Positions 32,465-43,577 of a stretch of 64,000 nt of DNA are shown piece after piece. The stretch is taken from assembly GCA_963555705.1 (NCBI GenBank), contig OY743183.1, positions 49,651,466-49,715,465 on the forward strand. Direction: 5' to 3'. Positions within the stretch are counted from its first letter, which is position 1. The number at the start of each line of letters is the position of its first letter. This stretch comes from Ligustrum vulgare. Its lineage: Eukaryota; Streptophyta; Magnoliopsida; Lamiales; Oleaceae. The notes under the pieces are model-generated. The model was given only the letters and a program-made list of their open reading frames with translations, did not search any database and had not been told where the DNA came from. Made by a program: the position numbers and the translations under genes.

Positions 32465-33406
32465 ATGCTGCTACTGATTGGTTGTATTGTCTACTATCTG
32501 GATCAGTAACCACATGGAACGACATGAAGAGGCTATTCCTAGAAAAGTACTTTCCTGCATCGAGAGCTGGAACGATCAGAAAGGAAATATGTGGGGTGCC
32601 CCAAAATAATGGTGAGTCATTATATGAGTATTGGGAGCGCTTCAAAAACCTCATCTCGAGCTGCCCCCATCATCAGATCAGTGAGCAACTCTTGGTGCAA
32701 TATTTTTATGAAGGTCTGACAGCGATGTATAGAAGCATGATAGATGCCGCAAGCGGAGGTGCACTGATGGACAAGACACAGGAACAAGCACGGGCTTTAA
32801 TCTCCAATATGGCTGAGAACACTCAGCAATTCAATTCAAATAGGGATATGTAAGTTCGGAGAGTAAATGAGGTAAGTAGTTCCAATATTGAAAGTCAATT
32901 TTTTGAACTAACCAATCTTGTAAAACAACTTGCAGTAGGAAAGTTACAACAAGCCAAAACCTGTGGGATATGCGTGAATTTTGGACATCCAATAGATACT
33001 TGTCCAGTGTTGCAAGAGGAAAACAGTGCCCAGGTGAATGCTTCAGAAGGTTTCCCATTCCAAAGACAGCAGCACAATCCGTTCTCTAATACCTACAATC
33101 CAGGATGGAGGGATCACCCCAACCTAAGCTACGGAATTAACAAGCCCCCGGGTTTCATTTCCAACAAACCTCAAGGGAAATTTCAGCAACAAGGAACCTT
33201 CCAACAACATGGGCAATATCAGCTAAAACCTCAAGGCTCAGGTGCTTCTCTTGAAGACATGGTAAAAGCCTTGGCATCTAACACACTTCAATTTCAACAG
33301 GACACCAAGTCTAGCATTCAAAATCTGGAGAACCAAATGGGTCAAATGGCTACATCCATCAACAGGTTGGAATCACAATCCGGAGGTAAATTGTCAACTC
33401 AACCTT
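32465..33406 (+). pseudogene. Athila-like gag, 3' part
   Basis: Continues the gag split at 26927: ATDWLYCLLSGSVTTWNDMK, FLEKYFPASRAGTIRKEI, then a zinc-knuckle-like CGICVNFGHPIDTC near 32970 and a glutamine-rich tail with a short coiled segment (SIQNLENQMGQMATSINRLE). A TAA at 32851 and a TAG at 33406 interrupt the frame, and a frame change near 33460 separates it from the protease. The gag core is otherwise well preserved. Confidence 0.9.
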
Positions 33407-33457
33407 AGATAAATCCTAAAAACGTGAGTGCCATAACCCTGCGGAGTGGAAAATTGA

Positions 33458-34315
33458 TTGAAGGTTCACGAAAACAGGCCCCAGTCAATTGTTAAACTAA
33501 CTCCACCTCCTTTTCCCAGCAGGTTAGCAAAAGTGACTAAGGAGGGCAAGGAAAAGGATATACTGGAGACATTCAGGAAGGTGGAAGTCAACATTCCACT
33601 GTTGAATGCAATCAAGCAAGTACCCCGATACGCAAAGTTTTTGAAGGAGCTGTGCACCAACAAACGAAAATTGAAGGGGAATGAGAAGGTGATGATGAGA
33701 GAAAATGTCTCTGTATTATTTCAAAGGAAATTACCTCCAAAGTGTAAGGATCCAGGTATGTTTACCATACCCTGTCAAATAGGCAATAAGAAAATAAATC
33801 GTGCTTTAATAGACTTAGGAGCATCTATCAATGTAATGCCTAGGTCCACCTATGCTTCATTAAAACTTGCCAAACTGACTGAAACTAATGTTATAATTCA
33901 ACTATCCGATCGTTCTAATGCTTATCCTGACGGGGTAGTTGAAGACATTCTAGTGCAAGTAGGAGGGTTAGTGTTCCCAGCTGACTTTTATGTGTTAGAC
34001 ATGAATAATGATCACTCTCCCAACTCCACTCCTATTTTGTTAGGTAGACCATTTCTAAAGACATCTAAGACCAAGATAGATGTCAGTAGTGACACACTCG
34101 CCATGGAATTTGATGGTGAAATGATTCAGTTTAATATTTATGATTCCGTGAACTACCTTGATGATGATAATCCTGTTCATTATGTTAATGTTATTGATTC
34201 TTCAGTACAGGAAACTTTCAAACTTGGTGGAAATGGTGAAAAGACAGGTAAAATCTCGTGTATTACATTGCCAACTTCTGATGACATGCTTTTGCCCCTG
34301 TCTTGTAGACCCTAA
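33458..34315 (+). CDS. Athila-like aspartic protease (pol remnant)
   Basis: Open frame of 285 codons. The active-site region reads ALIDLGASINVMP (DLGA in place of the usual DTGA or DSGA, normal in Athila elements). It is followed by FPADFYVLDM and ILLGRPFLKTSKTKIDV, the second conserved protease block. In full Athila elements reverse transcriptase follows at once. Here the frame ends at 34315 after LLPLSCRP, and the usual post-pol non-coding motif (GGGAGGCAACCC at 34420) comes about 100 bases later. The protease may still fold, but nothing downstream is left for it to process. Confidence 0.88.
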   Translation: MKVHENRPQSIVKLTPPPFPSRLAKVTKEGKEKDILETFRKVEVNIPLLNAIKQVPRYAKFLKELCTNKRKLKGNEKVMMRENVSVLFQRKLPPKCKDPGMFTIPCQIGNKKINRALIDLGASINVMPRSTYASLKLAKLTETNVIIQLSDRSNAYPDGVVEDILVQVGGLVFPADFYVLDMNNDHSPNSTPILLGRPFLKTSKTKIDVSSDTLAMEFDGEMIQFNIYDSVNYLDDDNPVHYVNVIDSSVQETFKLGGNGEKTGKISCITLPTSDDMLLPLSCRP

Positions 34316-36329
34316 TGAAAAATATGAAAAAGAAGTTGAGCTTTGGAAATCCGCCTAATCCCGGTTGAAGGAGAAAGGAATAGGTCGAGCCAACGACAAT
34401 AAACAAAGGCGCTGATCGGGAGGCAACCCGAGAGGGGAGTTTCTTTACTCCCTCAAATTGTTATTTTTTTTTTATTTTTGTCATTTTTCTTATTAGTTAA
34501 TTTCATTCAAAAAAAAAAACAAAAAACAAAAAACAAAAAAAAAAAAACTCCATCTCTTCATTTGGTTCCATTCACATTCCCCTCTTTTGTTTTGTATTGT
34601 CACGCTACACATTGAGGACAATGTGGAATTCAAGTGTGGGGGGGATGATTATCTATTATCTTTTTTTATCCCTATTTTATTCATCTTCATTCAGTTTTTT
34701 TTGTTAGTTAGCTCTAATTGTGCTTAGACCCACATTTCGGTTTAATAGGAAGCAGCCCCACTTATGATTATTTTTGAACCACCAACTTCCTAAATTGCAT
34801 AATCGGATAAACAATGAGCACATAGAGATGAGTTTTCCTATAATTTCTGAATTAGTTTGAAAATGGGGACAAATTGAAAAAATTTTGCAACCTAATTGAG
34901 TCAAACCAAAATTGATATGATAAAATACCGCCCCGAGTAACTTCATTCTATCCTTATCCCCTAGATTTTGAGTTCGGAATGAAGACTGAGCAATGACCTA
35001 TAACTCATAATTGGATGGGAGAAGCACATATAAACCATAATTTGTGAGCTTTTGAGCCTATGAGCTACTTTTACTCTTTATATTAAGCTTTATTTTTTTA
35101 TGTGTGTCCTGTATGGTTGGTTTGTGCTTGGATGTGCTTTCTTGTGCATACCGTTATAGCTTCTTGACTCAAGTGCAAAATATAGTAGAGGCATTAGGTT
35201 AAACCAAATTTGACCTGCTAAAAGGGCCTACCATGATACATGTACCAATAGAAGCCCTTTTGAGCCTTAGTCTTTCCTTGAAATTTTGATGCCACGCTAC
35301 AAGCCAAGAAATACCCTTTCTTTCACATTGTCTCTGTTTTGAATCCATAAAGAAGGGATTCGCAAGCTTTTGTTGATTAAGGATCGTGTTGTAGTCTAAG
35401 TCTAAGAAGTTGCAATGGTTATCTTGTGTTGGACGATGGTTGTGTAATGGACTGAATTCAGGGGAATGTAATTCTATCTCAAGTCAATTGGTGACTGTGT
35501 AATGATTTGAACAAAAGAGAAAAAGTTGCAGTCTGTACTCGAAAAAAAAAAGAGAAAAAGAAATGAAAAAGGAAGTTTAGTCAAGAAAATTAGTAGTTGA
35601 GGAAGTCAAACACTCAACTTGTGAAAAGAAAATCAAGAATTAACTAAGTTGGGTAGCGGGAAACAATGAAGTTCATATTGAGAGTGAAGGAAGTAATGTC
35701 ATTTTGAATTGACTTATCTTGCAAAAATTCCTTCTTGACTCAGCCTAAATATGTCATTTTATCCTACCTGACCTGAAGCCCCGTTACAACCAAATAAAGA
35801 CCTTTACTTTGCACTTGTGTTATTGTTGGCTCCGGTTATGACATTTGAGCAGTCTGTGGTAATAGATTCTCCATGCAGTGAGTTGAGTGAAAATTCTCAC
35901 CCTTATACACTTTGTGCGAAGAGAGAAATATCTAGTGCGGGTGTTAACTCCCATTACATATTCTTATGAGTGGTTTGAATTGCTTGGTCTATATTCTGTG
36001 CTTTCAAGTTGGCCAAAAACTGACACCCATGTAGTAAATCATTGATAGAGGTTAAGAGAGAACTCACGAGAGGTGGGAGGATACAAGCCACATTAGGAAT
36101 TAATTGGGCCGAGGGTATTGATTTTCAGTTCTGTTCAGAGGATATTGGATGGTGCATCTCTTGCACACACTAACACACTCCGGTTATGCAATTGAATTTT
36201 CATGCTAAAAGAGAAGTGGACTGTAACCTTGACTTTCCGATTGTAGGTCTATCTTTTTGTTTGAGTTATGTTTCTTTTATTTCACATCATTATTCGAGGA
36301 CGAACAATGGTTTAAGTGTGGGGGGATTT
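34316..36329 (+). other. Post-pol non-coding region of the Athila-like element
   Basis: 2.0 kb without coding signals. It contains GGGAGGCAACCC (34420), an A-rich tract (34508-34550) and two related G-run motifs, TTCAAGTGTGGGGGG (34632) and TTTAAGTGTGGGGGG (36313). The second abuts the 3' LTR and acts as the polypurine tract. Athila and Tat elements commonly carry an extra region here. Confidence 0.75.
36313..36329 (+). other. Polypurine tract of the Athila-like element
   Basis: AAGTGTGGGGGGATT ends immediately before the 3' LTR start TGATAAGTG at 36330. It primes plus-strand DNA synthesis in LTR elements. Confidence 0.85.
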
Positions 36330-38731
36330 GATAAGTGCTTTATTAGCATGTATTTAATTCACTTATTATCTTATTTTGTTATTGGTTTGATCCTATTGAA
36401 GTATCGTTTAATGCATTTTCACTTATTGTGCTTTGTAAGGTCAAAAAGAAGAAAAAGAAAGGAAACATGACCAAAGAAATATAAAAAAATCAAAAAGTGA
36501 GGTTCAAGGGCATATTCAAAGAGCTCCAAATCAATAATTGCATGTGGGAAGAAGATTAGATGCAAAAATTATGGTCAAAGAAGGTTTGGGGTGAAGTTAG
36601 AAATCAAAAATCCGCAAGGATTGTGATCATGAATTTTAGTCATAGATTGAAGCTCAATTTTGTCATAGAATACTTTCTAATTTTGGAAGATCTATTTCAC
36701 AAATAATTTTAGATATTTTAGTTTTCTTTCCAACGCAACTTGAATCACCACAATCGGACTTCAGGAGAGAAAGTTATGACTAAACCATCGAGCACAGGCG
36801 CTTCTCAGCAAAAATGTACTTACGGCCGTAAATGATAAAGTTACGGCCGTAACTTCCAAATTCCGGAAATTTTCAGAATCCCAATTATGGCCGTAATAAG
36901 GAAAGTTACGGCCGTAACTTTCTCGCGGAGAAATTTCCTTATCTGATTCAAGGTCTATCTTTGGTATATCTTTGGGGTAAAGCTAGGGTACTATTTTGGG
37001 AGTATTAAAAGAGCAAAATTACCACAAAAATGAGGCTGGACATTGAGGAAAATTGAGAGAAAAATATAGAGCATTCTTGGGAGATTTTCAAGCGCAAGAA
37101 TATCAACAACAATGGAATTCATGAAGTAACTTGAAGAATCTACCACAACAATGCTAGGCTAAATTCCATATCTTGTTCAAATGGGAAGTTGTGTTAACTT
37201 GATTATGTTATTTTCTTTTCCTACAAATTAGTAGCGTGAATTTATTCCTTTATTTCAATTGTTGGATTATTATGTTTTGAATGTTCAATTGAGTTTATTT
37301 GATTAATAGTTTAATTTGGCCAATTGGATTATTGATCTTTGGATTCATGAATATGCTATGTTTAGATTCTTGATCCGTAATTGTCATTGAATCTTTACTT
37401 TAGTAGCAAATAAATCTCGTACAAGTTTAGTAATAATTCAACTTGGATTGATTAATTCGAGCTTGTGAAATTAACTATCCAATTCAATCTATTCTTCTAG
37501 ATTTTCATACTAGTCGTGCATTAAATCATAAGAGCTTGTTTAGGATTGTCCGTGACTAGAATTGGTTCGAAGAGCTTGTTTTGAATCAATACTGATGAGA
37601 TCCCAGTCAGGAAATCTCGTCAAAAATGTGGAATAACGGAATTTAAAACTAGGAAAGATCTAAATCAGATTTGACGCGACAAATAAACAAGAATTAAAAT
37701 ATTGGAAAGATAAAATTGACGATAGGACCTTGACCCAAGATTCACGACGCAAGAAATTGACGATGCGGAATCGAGATCCAAGGTTTTCGAAACACCACAA
37801 GGACTTGTCAATTTCCTTGATAAGATTCTAAATTGGAAACGTCACAAATATTCTCGCGAATATTTGATAAGTTCAACGTCACAATATTTCACAATATTTG
37901 ATAAGTTGGATTTGTTCTCGAAGAGCACAAAAGGGACTCCTCAACCTTTTAATTGGAGAAAACTCTCTCAACTTTATTGATCTCAAAACTCAAACTAAAT
38001 TGTTTTTTTTTTTACAATCATGGAAAAGAATATATATAAGCAAAATAACCTAGTTGCTAATTTACTCAAAATAGAATTCTAATTAGACTAAAATTCTAAA
38101 ATAGTAAAACAACCTAAAAACCAAAAAGGAAATAAAATAATTATAAAATTCCGCAAAATCTGGCCCGCTCCTCATTTACGTCCGTGAAGAATAACGTTAC
38201 GGCCGTAATGCCTTTTCTGCACCAATTACTTCGATAACTCGGCTCGGCTTGATCCGTCTCTCTTCTCGGCTCGACCCCAACATAGAACTTGCTCCGTTTT
38301 GCACGTAGATCATTGTCATATTGTCGATGACTCGACTTCGCCCTCCGATGCCTGGTCCAGATCATATCAAATACACATAAGGAAGAATTTAGATAATCAG
38401 AGCTTGTTGATTATTTATGATTGATAATTGAATTAGGGATAGAAACACGTTACAAGGAAAAGTATAACATTAATTAAGGGCACAACCGAACCCGAGAACA
38501 AGATTTCTTCTCATATTATTTCTCTAGTCATATTTAATTATTTATTTTACGCATAGTTTTCATTCAAGCAATTCAAACAACAAACCCCCCCATTCCATTC
38601 TAATTGATCGAACAACTAAAATTAGTTTACATTCCTCGTGGAATCGACCCTTACTCTCACTACTACATTATTAATTAATATTTAGCGAGTAAGGAATTAT
38701 TTATTATTTTGGTGCATTGCGACACGCATCA
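36330..38731 (+). repeat. 3' LTR of the Athila-like element (split by solo LTR)
   Basis: Starts TGATAAGTGC and ends GCGACACGCATCA. It contains the 777-bp insertion at 37593-38369. Without it the length is about 1620 bp, close to the 5' LTR. Confidence 0.93.
37593..38369 (-). mobile_element. Solo LTR (777 bp) in the Athila-like 3' LTR
   Basis: TGATGAGATCC...GATCATATCA, flanked by AATAC (37588-37592 and 38370-38374). The 5' LTR of the host has a single AATAC at this site, proving the insertion. Read on the minus strand, its beginning is related to the 897-bp LTRs at 39997 and 43412 (for example AAGTCGA...ATCTACG order). It also contains TTACGTCCGTGA and GTTACGGCCGTAA at 38173-38208. It is a diverged relative of that family. 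Confidence 0.88.
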
Positions 38732-38736
38732 ACCCG

Positions 38737-39308
38737 ACATTCCGTAATTCAAAAGAAAAAAAAATGCTAAATGAGTCTTTTCCTTTTGGTCCCTGTTTCA
38801 TTCTGGGACGTGGAAGTATTAGCTTTTTTTTTTTTTTTTTTTTTCAAGTCCTGGAACGACAGTTTGACGAGTCGAAGAAGTCAAATGAGCAGAAAGAAGC
38901 ATAATAGACATCAATTGGAAGTAGTGTAGAAATAGGAGGAGAGCTTATCTTAGCAAGTGATCGGGATTGTCAACGAGGAAAGAGTTGTCGGACCACGAGA
39001 AAGGCCCTAGACGAGTTATTGACTAACCGTCAGGATCTTTAAACCTCGACCCACCTTCCTAATCAACTGTCATAGGCTTACCTCGTTACAGTACATAGTG
39101 GAATAGAGGACTTGATAGAAGTTTACAAGACAAATAACGCTGATTTTGTTTCCTCTTTGGCGGCCACTATCCACCTTAGAACTGAACACTCGGGCATATT
39201 TCTTGAAAAGTCTGAAGAGATCTTCTAGATTGTATTAAAACTTTCTGGCCAGTGATAGATATGTTACAATTGATATCAACCCAAGGGAATAGGAACTACC
39301 ATCTAACG
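38737..39308. other. Unique sequence, possibly organelle-derived (continued)
   Basis: Continues the stretch interrupted at 24767. No coding or transposon signal. Poly(T) at 38824-38844. More balanced base composition, as in the left part. Confidence 0.35.
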
Positions 39309-39841
39309 TAGGAATGGCAATGGGACGGGTTCAGGATGGGTCAGCCCGACCATCCCAGAACCCGAAATGGCTGTATCCCGCCCCGCCCCACGACTGTTCG
39401 CGGGGCGGGTCGGGGCGACTACCCGCCCCGCCAATGACCCGAAATTATTATTATTTTTAATATAAATTGGTAATAAATTTTTGGGTGAAAAACTTAGGCG
39501 TCGAACTAGTTAGAACTTTTAAGTTTGAACTTTAAAAATAATATGTATATATTTGAAGGGAAAAAAACCAGTAAACAACATAATGATATAGTGGTTGTGT
39601 ATTCTCATACCCTTAAATCCCACCAAGGTTCAATTCTTCTATACCTCATTAAATTTATTTTTAGTTTCTCATTTCAAAAAAAAAAAAATTCTCGGGTCAC
39701 TGGGCGGGGCGGGTCCGCCCTGAACCCGCCCCGAAATATTGTTCGGGGAGGAGCTCGCCCCGTGGACCTGACGGGGCAGGTAATTTTCGAGCGCGAGTTG
39801 TTTCGGGTCCTTCGAGTTTCGGGTCCTTTTTACCATCCCTA
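39309..39841. mobile_element. hAT-type MITE (533 bp), GC-rich ends
   Basis: Starts TAGGAATGGCAATGGGACGG and ends TTTTTACCATCCCTA, so the terminal repeats are imperfect complements. Flanks ATCTAACG and TTGTAACG match at 6 of 8, consistent with an aged 8-bp hAT duplication. GC-rich subterminal blocks (GGGGCGGGTCGGGGCG) flank an AT-rich centre. Confidence 0.75.
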
Positions 39842-39996
39842 TTGTAACGCTTTTTGGAGGGTTCTTTCCAAAGTCACAAAGTTAATGGCTGACTGATGTT
39901 GCTCCTCCTCCTCCTCCTCATCATCATCATCTAGTTATTGCATTTATTTTCCTTGTTGTTGGTAATATGTATTGAACGAATTTCAGGATTGGAAAC
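39842..39996. repeat. Short unique stretch with CTC/ATC simple repeats
   Basis: CTCCTCCTCCTCCTCATC repeats at about 39901-39933. Ends with the GAAAC duplication of the next element. Confidence 0.7.
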
Positions 39997-40893
39997 TGAT
40001 GTGATCTGAAGTAGGAGACCAAAGGAGAAGTCGACCTATGGGCAATGTGAAAGTTATCTACGCGGGAAACGGCACAAGTTGGGAGCGAGCCGAGGAGACA
40101 AAGGGGTCGAGTCAAATCAAAGGGGCAAAGTTTGGAGGCCAATGACACATTCACTGCCGTAAAGTCTGTTGTTCACGGCCGTAACATTCCCTCGGGTCAA
40201 AAGCAAGAATTTCAGGATTTTATTAATTACGGCCGTAAGACTACAGTTCACGGCCGTAACTCCTTCTCTGGTGGAATTGAGCAATTCAGCAAAAATTGGT
40301 ACTTACGGCCGTGAGAACTCTTGTTACGGCCGTAACTCACTAACAGAAAGTCACTTACGGCCGTAAGTGACATTTTTACGGCTGTAACACCTAATTTTCC
40401 AGAATTCGCGTTTTGTTAATTTAATTCCGTTTTTATTAATTACTTTTATGTTTTGGGCCCAAATTAGTGGCAAACCCTAGTTAGGTCAGTTTCTAAATTA
40501 TATTGCTTTGTTTTTCATTATGAGACAACAACTTTGACATTATTGAATGAATGTGAGAATTTTCTCTCTCGAAAAGGAGGATTCATTTTTCTTGTTCTTG
40601 AAGAACAATTCCTAGAACTTATCAAATATTTTCTTGAATGTTTGTGGCGTTCCAATCAGAAACTTATCAAGGAGTTTGGCATCCCTTGTGGCGTTTCGAA
40701 AACCTCGGTTCTTCAATCCGCATCGTCAATTTATTGCGTCGTGATTGTTGGGTCCAGGTCCTATCGTCAATTTTATTTATTCCAGTATTTTTATTTATTG
40801 TGATCTTGTGTTCTTGGCTGAATCTGGATCTTTCCTATCTTTATTTTGTTTAATTCCGCGTGTTCGTTGTGACCCCCTCCCGGGATCACATCA
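39997..40893 (+). repeat. 5' LTR of the gag-protease element
   Basis: 897 bp, TG...CA. Holds nine TTACGGCCGTAA-like palindromes between 40151 and 40390. Confidence 0.96.
40151..40390. repeat. Array of nine ACGGCCGTAA palindromes in the 5' LTR
   Basis: Copies follow one another at spacings of 8 to 50 bases. Most read NTACGGCCGTAA or NTCACGGCCGTAA, with two slightly diverged (ACTGCCGTAA, ACGGCTGTAA). The 3' LTR carries the same array at 43565-43803. Confidence 0.92.
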
Positions 40894-40895
40894 TC

Positions 40896-40907
40896 TGGTA
40901 TCAGAGC
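40896..40907 (+). other. Primer-binding site of the gag-protease element
   Basis: TGGTATCAGAGC, two bases after the 5' LTR. Confidence 0.93.
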
Positions 40908-41300
40908 TTGGATCTAGATTCAGTTCTTGATTTTCTTGTTCTTCGTGCCAGTAAATTTTTCCGTTGTTTGATTCATATAAAATTTCACACAAAATTCAAT
41001 CTTGTTTCTTTTAGTCAATTCTTATCCGAATTCAATTCCGTTTGACACGTTGCACTTGTAGTTGAATTTCAGATTAAAAAAAAAAAAAAAAAATTCCGAA
41101 AATTTCATATTTATCCCCGAATATTCCGGATTTATCTCAATTTTCAAGTTTTCTTTTTCTTACTCGTGTCTATCGTGTCCTACCCTTGATTGAGTTTTGG
41201 AATTGTTTTTGAAGCGCTTGGAAGGGGGATTCTTTTTGAGTGATACACGAGCGATATATTTTTGTGAGGAATTTTCTACTTATTTCTGTGAAGACTAATA

Positions 41301-43577
41301 ATGTCTAGCAGACGGGATTCATCATCTTCATCAGTTGGGGACAACCTGGGAATTTACAGAAGGGAGCCAGCAGCCTCATCAACGAGCCACAACAAACGAC
41401 TTGAAGGTATGAATAGAGTGAATAATAATGTTGTAGGTGTGATGGAGACTTTACATGAGCAATTTGAGAGGTTGATGACTAGGATGGATAGGCAGGAGGA
41501 AACTATTAACAAGTTGCGTAGGGAACAAACTCATGTTGGACCTAGAGCTAGGAGGGAAGACCGGAGAGATCCTAGGGGGAGGCATAATCCAAGGGATGGA
41601 TACGGGTTTGATGATGAAGAGTTTGCAAGTGAAGGAAGTAGTGTCCAATCACCTGTGGCTAGTGTAAGGAGGAGAAGGGGTAGAGGAGATAGGGATGAAA
41701 GGGCGAATAATAGAAGAGATCGTGGTGATCTGGATCAGATAGATGATAATCTAGGTAAAATAAAAATGTCTATTCCACCTTTTCATGGGAGGAGTGATCC
41801 GGAGGCTTACCTAGATTGGGAGAAGAAGGTAGAATTGATGTTTGATTGCCACAATTATTCTGAAGGAAAGAAGGTGAAGTTAGCGGTCGTTGAGTTCACT
41901 GACTATGCGATTAATTGGTGGGATCAGTTGGTGAAGGATCGAAGGAGGAATGGTGAAGGGCCGGTGGATACGTGGCGTGAGATGAAAGTCATCATGAGGA
42001 AGAGGTTTGTCCCAAGCCATTATCATAGGGATATTTATCAAAGGTTGCAGGGGCTCACGCAAGGTTCTAGGAGTGTTGAGGAGTATCATAGAGACATGGA
42101 GGTAGCCATGATTAGGGCCAACGTTGTGGAGGATCGGGAAGCTACAATGGCTAGATTTTTGAGTGGGCTGAACAGAGATATTGCAAACATCGTTGAGTTA
42201 CAACATTATGTGGAACTGGAAGACATGGTGCACATGGCAATGAAGGTGGAAAGGCAATTAAGGCGAAAGGGGACATCTAAACAATCACCGGGAACTTATC
42301 CTACATCACAACCGAGGAAGGATCACAATGATGAACACGTCCCGAAGGGAAAGGAGGAACTTACAACTAATGGTAAAAATATTTCTGATTCTCAACCTAC
42401 TAGGGATAGAAATATTAAGTGCTTTGAGTGTTTGGGGTCGGGCCATATAGCATCACAGTGTCCAAATAAGAAAGTAATGCTCTTGCGTGATAACGGTGAA
42501 ATTAGTTCTGAGGATGAATTTAAGGGAATGCCTAAGCTAGTGGATGTTGGGGCTAGTAGTAGCGATGAAGAGGGGTTAACTTATGCGGTGAAAGGGTCCC
42601 TTGTGAATAGACGTGTCCTAAATTCTCGAACTAAGATGGTTGAAATTGATGAACAGCGGGATAATCTTTTACACACTAGGTGTTTGGTGGGGAAAAAGGT
42701 TTGTGGGATGATATTTGATGGGGGAAGTTGTACTAATGTGGTTAGCACATTATTGGTGGAGAAGTTGGGCTTGCCTAAGGTGAAACACCCCAACCCCTAT
42801 AAATTACAGTGGTTAACCGAATCGGGAGAACTTAAGGTGAACAAGCAGGTTAATATTAAATTCACCATTGGGGGTTATAGAGATGAGGTGGTGTGTGATG
42901 TGGTCCCTATGCATGTTGGGCATATTTTATTGGGAAGGCCATGGCAACATGATAGGAGAGTAGTGCATGATGGGTTCAAAAATAGATATTCTTTCGTGAA
43001 GGGTGGAAAAAGGATCACACTTGCTCCGCTAACGCCTAAAGAGGTCCAAGAGGACCAATTGAAAATAAAGAGCGAGTTTGAGGGGAAAAATACGAGCGTT
43101 GAGGCCACGACCTCAGAAAAAGGTGAGCTCAAGAGAGAAAAGAAAAGGAGAAGAGAGTCACCCAAAAAAATGAGTTTACTTGCATTTGCTAACACATCCC
43201 TCCCTAGTTTGGCTAATTCTGTTTTGCAGGTACTACAATCAAATTACAAAACTAAGGCCAAAAGGAAAATTAATTGCCGGACAGAACGACCCCAAAGGGT
43301 GATGCATTGCACAAAACAGGAACAGGTCACTCGAACCAACGAAAGAAAAAGATACATAAAGGAGAGGCCATATACGGATTCGAGGTCAAATCCTTTCCGA
43401 GAAAGGGGGGATGATGTGATCCGAAGTAGGAGACCAAAGGAGAAGTCGACCTATGGGCAATGTGACAGTTATCTACGCGGGAAACGACACAAGTTGGGAG
43501 CGAGCCGAGGAGACAAAGGGGTCGAGCCAAATCAAAGGGGCAAAGTTTGGAGGCCAATGACACATTCACGGCCGTAA
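41301..43577 (+). CDS. Intact retrotransposon gag-aspartic protease polyprotein
   Basis: 758 codons without interruption. Residues about 1-150 are Ser- and Arg-rich with a short coiled segment (ETLHEQFERLMTRMDRQEE). Residues 158-325 are the gag capsid (MSIPPFHGRSDPEAYLDWE, INWWDQLVKDRRRNG and VERQLRRK). The knuckle CFECLGSGHIASQC is at 374-387. The protease spans 455-550 with active site FDGGSCTN and the block ILLGRPWQHDRR. After a linker (ANTSLPSLANSVLQ) the reverse transcriptase expected there is missing; the frame skips to a SRSNPFRERGDD tail. The last 54 codons lie in the 3' LTR. The protein can build particles and cleave gag, but needs another element's polymerase and integrase. Confidence 0.95.
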   Translation: MSSRRDSSSSSVGDNLGIYRREPAASSTSHNKRLEGMNRVNNNVVGVMETLHEQFERLMTRMDRQEETINKLRREQTHVGPRARREDRRDPRGRHNPRDGYGFDDEEFASEGSSVQSPVASVRRRRGRGDRDERANNRRDRGDLDQIDDNLGKIKMSIPPFHGRSDPEAYLDWEKKVELMFDCHNYSEGKKVKLAVVEFTDYAINWWDQLVKDRRRNGEGPVDTWREMKVIMRKRFVPSHYHRDIYQRLQGLTQGSRSVEEYHRDMEVAMIRANVVEDREATMARFLSGLNRDIANIVELQHYVELEDMVHMAMKVERQLRRKGTSKQSPGTYPTSQPRKDHNDEHVPKGKEELTTNGKNISDSQPTRDRNIKCFECLGSGHIASQCPNKKVMLLRDNGEISSEDEFKGMPKLVDVGASSSDEEGLTYAVKGSLVNRRVLNSRTKMVEIDEQRDNLLHTRCLVGKKVCGMIFDGGSCTNVVSTLLVEKLGLPKVKHPNPYKLQWLTESGELKVNKQVNIKFTIGGYRDEVVCDVVPMHVGHILLGRPWQHDRRVVHDGFKNRYSFVKGGKRITLAPLTPKEVQEDQLKIKSEFEGKNTSVEATTSEKGELKREKKRRRESPKKMSLLAFANTSLPSLANSVLQVLQSNYKTKAKRKINCRTERPQRVMHCTKQEQVTRTNERKRYIKERPYTDSRSNPFRERGDDVIRSRRPKEKSTYGQCDSYLRGKRHKLGASRGDKGVEPNQRGKVWRPMTHSRP
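43401..43411 (+). other. Polypurine tract of the gag-protease element
   Basis: GAAAGGGGGGA immediately precedes the 3' LTR. It is read as part of the ORF (RERGDD). Confidence 0.88.

Larger units (their letters stand above)
24768..38731 (+). mobile_element. Athila-like gypsy retrotransposon (14 kb with insertions), gag-protease only
   Basis: Two LTRs start TGATAAGTGC and end ...GCATCA or CCATCA. The element is flanked by ACCCG (24763-24767 and 38732-38736). A primer site TGGCGCCGTTGCCGGGGA follows the 5' LTR and a GTGGGGGGATT polypurine tract precedes the 3' LTR. Gag and an Athila-style protease are present; reverse transcriptase, RNase H and integrase are not. Without its two insertions (26928-32464 and 37593-38369) it would be about 7.6 kb. 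It must therefore have moved with help from a relative. Confidence 0.9.

Noticed and set aside
40151..40390. Regularly repeated ACGGCCGTAA words resembling a CRISPR array
   Set aside because: Copies are palindromic 10-12-mers with irregular 8-50-bp spacing inside a plant LTR; there are no repeat-spacer units and no cas genes.
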